A stretch of 64,000 bases of DNA. It comes from Albidovulum inexpectatum. Its GTDB lineage: Bacteria > Pseudomonadota > Alphaproteobacteria > Rhodobacterales > Rhodobacteraceae. The notes beneath the pieces were generated by a model. The model saw only the letters and a list, made by a program, of their open reading frames with translations, searched no databases and was not told the DNA's origin. Below, in pieces: positions 9,182-17,244 of the stretch. The DNA lies in NCBI RefSeq assembly GCF_002927635.1, contig NZ_PRDS01000004.1:1-64000 (forward strand), in the 5' to 3' direction. A program made the position numbers and the translations under genes. Positions within the stretch are counted from its first letter, which is position 1, and each line of letters starts with the position of its first letter.

Positions 9182-10677
9182 GCCGCGCGACCCTTGGCCA
9201 GAAGCCACCCGATCAGCGGGCCGCGGATCCAGCCCAGGACCAGCCCGATCAGCATCAGGACAGTCGCGGCAATACCCGCTGCGACAGCCAGCTTCGGACG
9301 GGGCGAAGACGGCTCATCGGGCAGGCTTGGATCTTCCAGCACCTGCACAAGCGGATACGAGCCATAGGGATCGGACTTGGTTGACTGGCTGCGCGCGATG
9401 GCCGAGGCAAAGACCGCTTCGGCCACGGCAAAGTCGCGTTGCAGGTCCTGCAACTTCGCGGCCAGGGGCGCCAGCTCGCGCAGCCGGGCCGTCTCGCGCT
9501 CCAACCGCGCGGATTGTTCCTGCCACTGGGCCTGCAGCCCCGCGCGCAAGGATTCATGGCGCACAAGCTCGGCCAGCAGCTCGGCGCGCGCACCGTCCGG
9601 CGCCAGGTCGATGCGGCCCAGAATCATTTCCGGCAGCCCGGTCAGAAACACGGCCCGCGTCAGCGCCTTGGTGCGCTCGTTGTAATAGGCCGCGCGCGCC
9701 CGTTCGACCTGTGGATGGTTCGGTCCATGCCGCGCATCCAGCTGCGCCAGCGTCGCCGCGCTGTCCGACATCTGACGCACGATGGCCAGATATTCCGCAT
9801 CGGCAAACAGCTTCAGCGCCGCCGCCGCCTGATCGGCGGTCAGGCCCAGCCGGTCCGACAGGCTCTGCACGATCTCTTCTTGCTGCTCAAGGCTTGCGCG
9901 CAATCCTTCCACCTCGGCGCGCAGGCGGTCATTCTCGGCCACCATTGCGTCATATTGATCGATCGACAACAGCCCCGTCCTTTTCTGCAACTCGGTGATC
10001 GCCGCGCGCGTGCGCTGGACGGATGCGCGATATTCCTCGATCGCCCCATCGCCGCCAGAGGCGCGGGATTGCGTCTCGTCCGCGCGCAGCCGGTCAAGCT
10101 CGGCATAGAAGGCCTGCATCACGGCGTTCAGCCGCGCCTGCGCGTCCTCGGGCGTTTCGCCGGTCATCTGGACGTGGATGAGCCCGGTCTGATCGACCAG
10201 CGTGATGCGCGGCGCGCCCAGATCGCGCGTGTCGATCCCCAGGCTGGCCGCGGCAGCTGCCAATATCCGATTGGCCGAAATCAGCCGCTTGTAGGTTTCG
10301 GTCGGGCTGACCGCGTTGCTGGCAAAGGCCGAGTTCGAATAGGACGTGGCCTGCCCGATATCGTCCAGGTTGACCGAGGCCGACACGCCCGATCCGGGCA
10401 GGATCAGCGACATCGAGGACGTATAGCGCACCGGCGCGGTCTTCAGATAGGTCAAGATCGGCACCCAGATCGCCGCCACGCCCAGCAGGAACACCGCCGC
10501 ATAGCGCGGCAGCCGCCCGCCATCGCCCAGCCGCCCGCCCATCAGCACGCGCCGCAGGGACAGATGCCGCAGCGGCATGCGCCAGAGAAGCCCGCGCCGG
10601 CGCGGAGTCAAGACGGGTTCAAATGGCAGTTCCGGGTCGTCACCATCGGGCGCGCGCAGCACATCTCGCAAGAACAT
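9178..10677 (-). CDS. Wzz-like polysaccharide chain-length determinant (PCP family)
   Basis: A 499-residue inner-membrane polysaccharide co-polymerase. A transmembrane helix follows a 55-residue cytoplasmic arm (YAAVFLLGVAAIWVPILTYL). A periplasmic domain of about 380 residues comes next with long coiled coils (about 200-400, AVAENDRLRAEVEGLRA onward), ending in a Pro-rich segment and the second helix (AGIAATVLMLIGLVLGW). No tyrosine-kinase domain is attached. It would set polymer length together with the Wzy-like protein, whose gene overlaps it. The start is chosen at the Met of MFLRDV because GGAG lies 6 bases upstream; a second ATG two codons earlier has no room for a ribosome site. A copy of the shared locus motif lies about 95 bp upstream. 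Confidence 0.85.
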   Translation of the reverse strand: MFLRDVLRAPDGDDPELPFEPVLTPRRRGLLWRMPLRHLSLRRVLMGGRLGDGGRLPRYAAVFLLGVAAIWVPILTYLKTAPVRYTSSMSLILPGSGVSASVNLDDIGQATSYSNSAFASNAVSPTETYKRLISANRILAAAAASLGIDTRDLGAPRITLVDQTGLIHVQMTGETPEDAQARLNAVMQAFYAELDRLRADETQSRASGGDGAIEEYRASVQRTRAAITELQKRTGLLSIDQYDAMVAENDRLRAEVEGLRASLEQQEEIVQSLSDRLGLTADQAAAALKLFADAEYLAIVRQMSDSAATLAQLDARHGPNHPQVERARAAYYNERTKALTRAVFLTGLPEMILGRIDLAPDGARAELLAELVRHESLRAGLQAQWQEQSARLERETARLRELAPLAAKLQDLQRDFAVAEAVFASAIARSQSTKSDPYGSYPLVQVLEDPSLPDEPSSPRPKLAVAAGIAATVLMLIGLVLGWIRGPLIGWLLAKGRAA

Positions 10678-10743
10678 CGGCATCTCCTTTGGCCGTGTTC
10701 TAGCGCCATCCATGCGCTTTTGCCTGCACGAGCCCGGATGATT

Positions 10744-10785
10744 CCGGATGACGGATGGATGGGTCCTTATCCGCCCGGATAGGGT
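10744..10785 (-). promoter_or_regulatory. Shared EPS-locus inverted repeat, copy 1 (upstream of the Wzz-like gene)
   Basis: Read on the minus strand: CCCTATCCG GG CGGATAAGG, followed by ACCCATCCATCC. The palindrome core covers 10765-10784 on the plus strand, about 95 bp upstream of the Wzz-like start. Three more copies in the same orientation relative to a downstream gene lie near 11484, 13998 and 18549. There is no T-run, so a terminator for the response regulator gene ending at 10786 is a weaker explanation, though the position would also fit that. Confidence 0.7.
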
Positions 10786-11400
10786 TCAGAACAATCCTGC
10801 GTCCCGCGCCACGATGGCCGCCTGCGTGCGGTTCGAGACGTCCAGCTTGCGATACAGGGTCTTCATGTGCAGCTTGACCGTGGGTTCGGTCAGGTCCAGA
10901 TCGCGCGCGATTTCCTTGTTGGACTTGCCCTCGGTCAGGCCCTTCAGCACCTGCAGCTCGCGCCGGGTCAGCCTTTCGGCCAGCGGGTTCGTCGCGGCGT
11001 CCTCCTGCGCGGTCATGAACGAGATGGGGGCGTATTGCTCGCCCATCGCCATGAACTTGATCGCGTTGACCAGCGACTTCGCCGGCAGGGTCTTGGGCAC
11101 GAACCCGGCCGCGCCGGCCTCCAGCACCCTTTCGGCGAACTCCCGGCTGGCCTCGCCCGAGATGATCGCCACGCGCTGGCCGCCCGCCAGCTCCATTGCC
11201 TCGCGCAGGCTGTTCAGCCCCTGCATCCCCGGCATCTTGTAGTCCAGCAGCACCAGATCAAAGGGCCCGCGCGCCACGATCGCCTCGCAGGCCGCGCGGA
11301 AATCCGGCGCGGTCTCGGTCTCGATCCCCCCCTCGGCCCCCAGATAGGCCACCAACATGTCGCGCAGCAGGTCGTGATCGTCGGCAATCAGGATTCTCAC
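10786..11400 (-). CDS. LuxR/NarL-type response regulator of the EPS locus
   Basis: A 204-residue two-component DNA-binding regulator. The receiver domain (1-120) has the acidic pair D7/D8, phospho-acceptor D53 in LLDYKMPG, the switch Ser in IISGEA and the lysine in FVPKTLP. A GerE/LuxR helix-turn-helix occupies about 138-200 (LTRRELQVLKGLTEGKSNKEIA, then TVKLHMKTLYRKL). The start is GTG, preceded by GAGGG. It sits between the Wzz-like gene and the fused transferase gene, inside a locus where every control region carries the same inverted repeat, including one about 75 bp upstream of its own start. It is therefore the obvious candidate for binding that repeat. The hybrid kinase gene 3 kb away, with an HPt domain, is a likely phosphodonor. 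Confidence 0.9.
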   Translation of the reverse strand: MRILIADDHDLLRDMLVAYLGAEGGIETETAPDFRAACEAIVARGPFDLVLLDYKMPGMQGLNSLREAMELAGGQRVAIISGEASREFAERVLEAGAAGFVPKTLPAKSLVNAIKFMAMGEQYAPISFMTAQEDAATNPLAERLTRRELQVLKGLTEGKSNKEIARDLDLTEPTVKLHMKTLYRKLDVSNRTQAAIVARDAGLF

Positions 11401-11473
11401 GTCTGTCCCTCAATTTTCCCGCATGACGAATATTTCCCTCCACGCACGAAATCGCAAGGAGATTCGGGCCTCG

Positions 11474-11503
11474 TCCCATCCGAACGGATAGGTGCCCGAC
11501 CCG
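11474..11503 (+). promoter_or_regulatory. Shared EPS-locus inverted repeat, copy 2 (between regulator and fused transferase genes)
   Basis: The sequence CCCATCCG AA CGGATAGG occupies 11475-11492 and is followed by the tail TGCCCGACCC. It lies about 75 bp upstream of the GTG of the divergent response regulator and about 160 bp upstream of the fused GT26/phosphoglycosyltransferase. The tail orientation points to the latter gene. The remainder of 11401-11645 shows no gene. Confidence 0.7.
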
Positions 11504-11645
11504 GCCAGAGAGGCCCCCCACCGGATCGTTCAGGGTGCCTGATCTTCTGCGCCTTGACCTGTCCGCCCGCTCGATTGCCGCAAAGGACAAGCGCCCCGCA
11601 TCTTCGGGACAACGACGAACGCAACACGATGCAAGGCGCAAACCG

Positions 11646-13049
11646 ATGTTCCACAATCCCCGTCTCGACACCGCCCGGGCCATCCCGGTTCCCTCGGACC
11701 TCCCGCGCGAGGTCGCCGGCACGCTGCCCACGGTCCAGGTGCTGACCCATGCCGTCGCCGATGCGACCGTCGATCAGGCCGTCGATGCGCTGCTGCAGCG
11801 GCCCTGCAAACGGGTCTTCTTCCTGAACGCCCATTGCGCCAATGTCGCCGCGCGCGACCCGCTTTACGCCAGCGCGCTGCGCCGAGCCGACCACATCCTG
11901 CCCGACGGTATCGGGATCGAACTTGCCGCCCGCCTGCGCGGCAATCGCCTGACCGCCAATCTCAACGGCACCGACTTCATCCCCGCCCTTCTGCGCGAAG
12001 CCGCCCGGCGGGGGCTATCGGTCTTTCTGTTTGGCGCGCGCCCCGGCACGGCCGAACGCGCCGCCGACCGCCTGATCCGCGACATACCCGGCCTGCGCGT
12101 CCTGGGCACGATGGACGGCTATGACGACGCACAGGACGAAGAGGCCGCCATTGCCCGGATCAATGCCTCTGGCGCGGACATCCTGCTGGTGGCCATGGGC
12201 GTGCCACAGCAGGAATTGTGGATCGACCGCAATGCGGAACGCCTGAATACGCGGCTGAACCTTGGCGTCGGCGCGTTGTTCGATTTCCTGGCCGGCAACG
12301 TTCGCCGCGCGCCCGCAATCGTGCGCAAGGCGCGCATGGAATGGGCCTGGCGCCTCGCGGTCGAGCCGCGCCGCATGGCTGGCCGCTACCTGATCGGCAA
12401 TTTCACCTTCATGGCCCGCGCCATCGGCCAGCTTGTGCCACGGTCGCGCGTGACCGATCTTGTCAAGCGCACGCTCGACATTGCGCTTGCAGGCGCCGGG
12501 CTGATGGCGCTGTCACCTCTGTTTGCGCTGATTGCACTGGCGATCCGGCTGGACAGCCCCGGCCCGGTCTTCTTCACCCAGCGTCGGGTGGGCAAGAACG
12601 GCTGCGCCTTCCGCATGTACAAGTTTCGCTCGATGCATGTCGATGCCGAGGCGCGCCGGGCCCAGCTGCTGGACAATTCGGACCGCGAGGGCGTGTGTTT
12701 CAAGGCGCGCAACGATCCGCGCGTGACCCGCGTCGGCCGTATCCTGCGCCGCACCTCGCTGGACGAGCTGCCGCAACTCATCAACGTCCTGCTGGGCCAT
12801 ATGTCGATGGTCGGGCCGCGCCCCGCCCTGCCCGAGGAAGTCGCGGCCTATCCCGCCCGGGCCCTGGAGCGGCTCAGCGTCCGTCCGGGCCTGACCGGGC
12901 TGTGGCAGGTCTCGGGCCGCGCCGATATCGGCTTTGACAAGATGATCGACATGGACGTGGCCTATGCCAATTCGCGCTCGACCCTGCTCGACCTGCTTCT
13001 GATCGCAATGACCTTCCGCGTCGTGCTCACGGGGCACGGTGCCTACTGA
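11646..13049 (+). CDS. Fused GT26 (WecG/TagA/CpsF) glycosyltransferase and WcaJ-type phosphoglycosyltransferase
   Basis: A 467-residue two-domain enzyme for the start of repeat-unit synthesis. Residues about 30-250 are a WecG/TagA/CpsF domain: FFLNAHCANVA, the ADHILPDGIG catalytic-Asp region (D87), NGTDF, GVPQQELW and LGVGALFDFLAG. Residues about 265-467 are a bacterial sugar transferase: the KRTLDIALAGAGLMALSPLF membrane hairpin, QRRVGKNG, YKFRSM, the catalytic Asp-Glu of SLDELPQ (D373/E374), MVGPRPALP and RPGLTGLWQVSGR. The C-terminal part would load the first sugar-1-phosphate on undecaprenyl phosphate, and the N-terminal part would add the next sugar. Start taken at MFHNPRLD. galU follows after 30 bp, most likely in the same transcript. 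Confidence 0.9.
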   Translation: MFHNPRLDTARAIPVPSDLPREVAGTLPTVQVLTHAVADATVDQAVDALLQRPCKRVFFLNAHCANVAARDPLYASALRRADHILPDGIGIELAARLRGNRLTANLNGTDFIPALLREAARRGLSVFLFGARPGTAERAADRLIRDIPGLRVLGTMDGYDDAQDEEAAIARINASGADILLVAMGVPQQELWIDRNAERLNTRLNLGVGALFDFLAGNVRRAPAIVRKARMEWAWRLAVEPRRMAGRYLIGNFTFMARAIGQLVPRSRVTDLVKRTLDIALAGAGLMALSPLFALIALAIRLDSPGPVFFTQRRVGKNGCAFRMYKFRSMHVDAEARRAQLLDNSDREGVCFKARNDPRVTRVGRILRRTSLDELPQLINVLLGHMSMVGPRPALPEEVAAYPARALERLSVRPGLTGLWQVSGRADIGFDKMIDMDVAYANSRSTLLDLLLIAMTFRVVLTGHGAY

Positions 13050-13079
13050 CCTCCGGCCATCCATACAGGAGATTTTCCT

Positions 13080-13973
13080 ATGACGCATATCCGCAAGGCC
13101 GTCTTTCCCGTCGCGGGGCTTGGCACCCGCTTTCTGCCCGCCACCAAGTCGGTGCCCAAGGAGCTGCTGCCTCTGGTCGACCGCCCGCTTATCCAGTACG
13201 CGGTGGACGAAGCCCGCGCCGCCGGGATCGAGGAATTCATCTTTGTCTCGGCCCCCGGCAAGACCGCGCTCGAGGATTACTTTTGCGCCCATGCCGCGCT
13301 CGAGCGGCAACTGGCCGACAAGGGCAAGACCGATCTCATCGAACGCCTCGCCCCGACGCGGATGCCCGAAGCCGCGCTGACGATCATCCGCCAGGACATG
13401 CCGCGCGGCCTGGGCCATGCCGTCAGCCTTGCCCGCCGGCTTGTTGGGGACGAACCCTTTGCCGTGCTCCTGCCCGATGACGTGATCCGCGCGCCCAAAG
13501 CCGCGCTGGCCCAGATGGTGCAGGCCCATGCCCGCACCGGCGGCCACATGGTCGCCACGATGCAGGTGCCGCGCGCGCAGGTCTCGGCCTATGGCATTCT
13601 GGATTGCGACGAAGACGCCGCGCGGGGCCGGCTGTTGCGCGCCCGCGGGCTGGTGGAAAAGCCCCGCCCCGAATGCGCGCCCTCGACCCAGGCGGTGATC
13701 GGCCGCTATATCCTGATGCCCGACATCTTCGACCGGCTGGAACGCCAGGGCCCCGGCGCGGGCGGCGAGATCCAGCTGACCGACGCGATCAATGCCGATG
13801 TCGAAACCGTCGGCGTCACGGGCTATGCCTTCGATGGCGAACGTTTCGACTGCGGCTCGATCCAGGGCTTTGTCGAGGCGACATTGGCCTTTGCGCTGGA
13901 CCGGCCCGAGCTGGCCGCGGGCCTGCGCGCGCGCATCGACCGTCTGGCGGGCAACGACCGCTTCGCGGCCTGA
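13080..13973 (+). CDS. galU: UTP-glucose-1-phosphate uridylyltransferase
   Basis: A 297-residue nucleotidyltransferase that makes UDP-glucose from UTP and glucose-1-phosphate, a precursor for the exopolysaccharide. It opens with the diagnostic VFPVAGLGTRFLPATKSVPKE binding loop, followed by DRPLIQYAVDEA, LGHAV, FAVLLPDDVI, the GLVEKP loop and GEIQLTDAI. An AGGAG ribosome site precedes the ATG. Length matches GalU of other Proteobacteria (about 295-300). It probably forms an operon with the fused transferase upstream. Confidence 0.96.
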   Translation: MTHIRKAVFPVAGLGTRFLPATKSVPKELLPLVDRPLIQYAVDEARAAGIEEFIFVSAPGKTALEDYFCAHAALERQLADKGKTDLIERLAPTRMPEAALTIIRQDMPRGLGHAVSLARRLVGDEPFAVLLPDDVIRAPKAALAQMVQAHARTGGHMVATMQVPRAQVSAYGILDCDEDAARGRLLRARGLVEKPRPECAPSTQAVIGRYILMPDIFDRLERQGPGAGGEIQLTDAINADVETVGVTGYAFDGERFDCGSIQGFVEATLAFALDRPELAAGLRARIDRLAGNDRFAA

Positions 13974-13984
13974 TCCGTGAACGG

Positions 13985-14026
13985 GGGCGCCTACCCGAAC
14001 GGATAGGCGCCCATCCCGATGCCCGG
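13985..14026 (+). promoter_or_regulatory. Shared EPS-locus inverted repeat, copy 3 (upstream of the SUOX-fold/kinase pair)
   Basis: The longest copy. GGGCGCCTACCCG (13985-13997), two spacer bases, then CGGATAGGCGCCC form a 13-bp inverted repeat with one mismatch, followed by the tail ATCCCGATG. Its centre is about 100 bp upstream of the SUOX-fold gene start at 14100. It also lies just after galU, so a contribution to termination is conceivable, but no T-run follows. A more AT-rich stretch at about 14051-14073 (GTTTAATCAATTCGTAACC) may hold the promoter. Confidence 0.7.
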
Positions 14027-14099
14027 ATGACCGCCTCGGGCCAGACCGCTAGAAGTTTAATCAATTCGTAACCGAAACATGCCATCCCCGAGGACGACC

Positions 14100-14624
14100 A
14101 TGACCCTGCCCCGCATTGCCCATCACCTGCGCGCCGCGCTGATCGGCGCACTTGCCCTTCTTTTCGCCCAGCCCGCGCTGGCGGATCTGCCGCGCCCGCA
14201 AGGCCCGGTCATCCTGACCATCACCGGCCAGATCGCCGAAACGAATGCCGAAGGCGCGGCCGAATTCGATCTGGACATGCTGCGCGCCCTGCCCGCCGAA
14301 ACCATCCGCACGACCACCATCTGGACCGAGGGCGAACAGGAATTCACCGGCGTGCCGCTGCAGGCGCTGCTGGATCATGTCGGCGCGACGGGAACGACCC
14401 TGCGCGCGGTCGCGATCAACGACTATGCCGTGGACATTCCCGCCTCGGACGCGGCCGAAGGCGGCCCGATCCTGGCCTATGAACGCAACGGCGCGCCGAT
14501 GTCGGTCCGCGACAAGGGGCCGCTGTGGATCGTCTATCCCTATGACTCAGACTCGCGCTATCGGACCGAGGTGATATATTCGCGCAGCATCTGGCAACTG
14601 AACCGCATCGATGTCACCGACTGA
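14100..14624 (+). CDS. Periplasmic SUOX/YedY-fold protein without molybdenum-ligand cysteine
   Basis: A 174-residue exported protein. Residues 1-29 form a Sec signal peptide ending ALA-D. The rest resembles the oxidoreductase molybdopterin-binding (SUOX/MsrP) fold in its short form: VILTITGQI, FDLDMLRALP, TGVPLQALLDHVGA, LRAVAINDYAVDIP, ILAYERNGAPM, GPLWIVYPYD. No cysteine occurs anywhere in the mature protein, so the usual Mo-ligating Cys is absent and enzyme activity is unlikely. It overlaps the hybrid kinase gene by 14 bp, which suggests that it senses or presents a periplasmic signal to the kinase. ATG at 14100 is preferred over 14079 because of GAGGA six bases upstream and the clean signal peptide. 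Confidence 0.7.
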   Translation: MTLPRIAHHLRAALIGALALLFAQPALADLPRPQGPVILTITGQIAETNAEGAAEFDLDMLRALPAETIRTTTIWTEGEQEFTGVPLQALLDHVGATGTTLRAVAINDYAVDIPASDAAEGGPILAYERNGAPMSVRDKGPLWIVYPYDSDSRYRTEVIYSRSIWQLNRIDVTD

Positions 14625-17244
14625 CACGCCAGAACGGGCACATGCCCTGCGGCGCCTCGTGCGCCGCCTTCGCCCCGGCCCGCGCCGGGGCTATGCCCTT
14701 CTGGGGCTGGTCACGCTGATCTGCCTTCTGTCGATCGTCACGCTGGGCCAGGCGGTGATGCGCGATCTGAACCTGCTGCGCCAGGCCAGCTCCGACAACG
14801 TGCAATGGACCCTGTCCCAGGCCGAGGTCGAGTTTCTCTATTTCGAAAAGGCGCTGGACCACGCGCTGGTCGCCCCCGGTGACGACCGCAGCCCGGTGGT
14901 GACGAAATTCGACGTCTTCTACAGCCGCATCAACACGCTGGCCCACGGCGCGTTATATGCCGATCTGCGCGAAATCCCCGATTTCATGGCCCCGCTGCGC
15001 CAGATCCAGGATTTCCTGGACCAGGCCGTCCCGGTGATCGACGCGATCGACAGCGCGCCGATCGCGCGGCTGCAACAGCTCGAAGAGGCCAGCGAAAAGA
15101 TCGCCCCCGTCGTGCGGCAGCTGTCCAATGCCGGCCTGTTCCACTTTGCCGCCCAGTCCGACCTGCGCCGAAATGGGATCGCGGTCACGCTGCAACGGCT
15201 GGCGCTGGCCACCGCCGCGATGATCGGCGCGCTGGGTCTGATGGCGCTGCATTCCTTCCGCCTGGGCCGCGCCGCGCAAAACAGCGCGCAGGCGCTGGAA
15301 CAGGCCTGGCTGCGGCTGAACACGGTGGTCCAGACATCGCTGGACGCGGTGATCGTGACCGACCGCCACGGCCGCGTGCTCGAGTTCAACCCGGCGGCCG
15401 AACGGATCTTCGGCTATCGCTTCATCGATATCGAGGGGCGCAAACTGGGCGACCTGATTGTGCCCCCCGACCAGCGCCAGGCGCATGAGGACGGCCTGCG
15501 CCGCATGAACGAAAGCGGCGAAACCCGCGTGATCGGCGCGGGGCGGGTACAGATGACGGCGATGCGCGCCAATGGCGAAACCTTCCCGGTCGAGATGGCG
15601 CTGGAAAGCGCGGGCCCCGAGGACAACCGCATCGTCATCGGCTTTCTGCGCGACATCACCGCGCGGCTGGCCGCCGAACGGGAGCTGGTCGAGGCCCGCG
15701 ACCGCGCGCTTGCCGGCGAAAAGGCCAAGGCCGAATTCCTGGCCATGATGACGCACGAGATCCGCACCCCCCTGAACGGCGTGATCGGCAGCCTGTCGCT
15801 GTTGCAGGAAACCGCGCTGACCGACCGCCAGCGGCGCTATGTCAACAACATGGCCCTGTCGGCCCAGCAGCTGATGCACCACGTCAACACGGTGCTGGAC
15901 ATCGCGCGCTTTGAATCGGGCATCGTCGAGGCGGCCGAGCGTCCGACCCATCTGGGCCGGCTGGTGCAGGACATCGTGGACGCGCAAGAGGGCCACGCGG
16001 CCCGGAACGGCAACAGCCTGCAATGGTCGTGGGAAAGCGAACCGCGGGACTGGGTGATGGCCGATGCCGTCCGGCTGCAGCAGATCCTGCTGAACCTCGT
16101 GGGCAATGCGATCAAGTTCACCCGCAACGGCCGCGTCGCGATCGAGCTCGAGGCCCTGCCCGACTGCGATCAGCCGGGCAAGACCTGCATCGAGTTTCGC
16201 GTGATCGACACCGGCATCGGCATTCCCGAATCCGCGCAGGCCCGCATCTTCGAGGATTTCCAGTCCGTCGAACCCAGCCTGCAGCGCCAGACCGGCGGCA
16301 CGGGGCTGGGCCTTGGCATCGTGCGCCGGCTGGTCACCGCGATGGGCGGCGAATACGGCGTGGAAAGCGAACCCGGCCAGGGCAGCGTGTTCTGGGTGCG
16401 CCTGCCGCTTGCCCCGGCAGAGCCGTCCGAGGACGCGCGCCCCGCCCGCGCCAGCGCCGGACGGTCGCGGCCGCTGGACGTGCTTCTGGTCGAGGACAAC
16501 GAGATCAACCGCGAGCTGGCGCGCGAGATGCTCGAACTCGAAGGCCACCGCGTGACCACCGCCCCCGATGGTCTTGCAGGGGTGAGCGCCGCCAATGACC
16601 ACCGCTATGACCTGATCCTGATGGACATTTCGATGCCGGTGATGGACGGGCTGGAAGCCTGCCGCCGGATCCGCATGGGCGAAGGCAGGTCGCGCAACAG
16701 CCCGATCGTGGCGCTGTCGGCCAATGTCCTGCCCCAGATGCGCGACCGCATCCTGCAGGCCGGCATGTCGGGCTTTCTGGGCAAGCCGATGCGGGTCGAG
16801 GATCTGCGCGCCCTTCTGGCCCGGATCGACGCGCCCGCCGACCAGCCGGCCGATGACACCGCGCCTTCCCGACAGGACCCGGCCGATCCCGCCCCAGAGG
16901 GTCCCGCCGCAAAGGATCGCGCCCCAAGGGATCGCACCGATGACGGCCACGCGCCCGGCCAGCCCCCGGACCCGGTGATCGCCCGCCTGCGCGACAGGTT
17001 CCGGCAGGAAACAGACGCCCTGTTCGACTGGCTCGCCACCTCGCCGCAGGACGTGGCCGAGATCGCCGCGCGCTGTCACAAGATCGCCGGCAGCGCCGCG
17101 GCCTTCGGCCATCTTGCGCTGCGCGACGCCCTGGTCGCCATCGAGACGCGCGCAGCCCAGGGCGCCGGCCCCGCCGATCTGGCCCCGCTGGTCGACGCCG
17201 CCCGCGCCGCCTGGCTCAGTCCAGCAGCAGCGCCGCGCCCATGA
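14611..17244 (+). CDS. Hybrid sensor histidine kinase (TM-PAS-HisKA-HATPase-REC-HPt)
   Basis: An 877-residue inner-membrane phosphorelay kinase. Helix 1 is about 27-49 and helix 2 about 193-214, enclosing a periplasmic helical domain of about 145 residues. Then come PAS (about 236-350, FLRDIT), HisKA with phospho-His H382 in THEIRTPLNG, HATPase (N499 in LLNLVGNAIKF, DTGIGI, TGGTGLGL), receiver with D672 in LILMDISMPVMDG and K725 in LGKPM, a Pro/Ala/Asp-rich linker (about 740-785), and HPt with H823 in CHKIAGSAAAFG. This multi-step layout (BarA/ArcB-like) usually ends on a separate response regulator; the LuxR-type regulator at 10.8-11.4 kb is the best candidate. It overlaps the SUOX-fold gene, and its 3' end overlaps the convergent Wza-like gene by 29 bp. 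Confidence 0.92.
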   Translation: MSPTDTPERAHALRRLVRRLRPGPRRGYALLGLVTLICLLSIVTLGQAVMRDLNLLRQASSDNVQWTLSQAEVEFLYFEKALDHALVAPGDDRSPVVTKFDVFYSRINTLAHGALYADLREIPDFMAPLRQIQDFLDQAVPVIDAIDSAPIARLQQLEEASEKIAPVVRQLSNAGLFHFAAQSDLRRNGIAVTLQRLALATAAMIGALGLMALHSFRLGRAAQNSAQALEQAWLRLNTVVQTSLDAVIVTDRHGRVLEFNPAAERIFGYRFIDIEGRKLGDLIVPPDQRQAHEDGLRRMNESGETRVIGAGRVQMTAMRANGETFPVEMALESAGPEDNRIVIGFLRDITARLAAERELVEARDRALAGEKAKAEFLAMMTHEIRTPLNGVIGSLSLLQETALTDRQRRYVNNMALSAQQLMHHVNTVLDIARFESGIVEAAERPTHLGRLVQDIVDAQEGHAARNGNSLQWSWESEPRDWVMADAVRLQQILLNLVGNAIKFTRNGRVAIELEALPDCDQPGKTCIEFRVIDTGIGIPESAQARIFEDFQSVEPSLQRQTGGTGLGLGIVRRLVTAMGGEYGVESEPGQGSVFWVRLPLAPAEPSEDARPARASAGRSRPLDVLLVEDNEINRELAREMLELEGHRVTTAPDGLAGVSAANDHRYDLILMDISMPVMDGLEACRRIRMGEGRSRNSPIVALSANVLPQMRDRILQAGMSGFLGKPMRVEDLRALLARIDAPADQPADDTAPSRQDPADPAPEGPAAKDRAPRDRTDDGHAPGQPPDPVIARLRDRFRQETDALFDWLATSPQDVAEIAARCHKIAGSAAAFGHLALRDALVAIETRAAQGAGPADLAPLVDAARAAWLSPAAAPRP

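Noticed and set aside
10765-10784. EPS box copy 1 read as the terminator of the response regulator gene
   Set aside because: No T-run, and three further copies with the same oriented tail lie upstream of genes, not after them.
16880-16945. Repetitive GATC/CCCGCCCCA-like stretch in the hybrid kinase gene
   Set aside because: It encodes the low-complexity Pro/Ala/Asp linker between receiver and HPt domains; no independent element.
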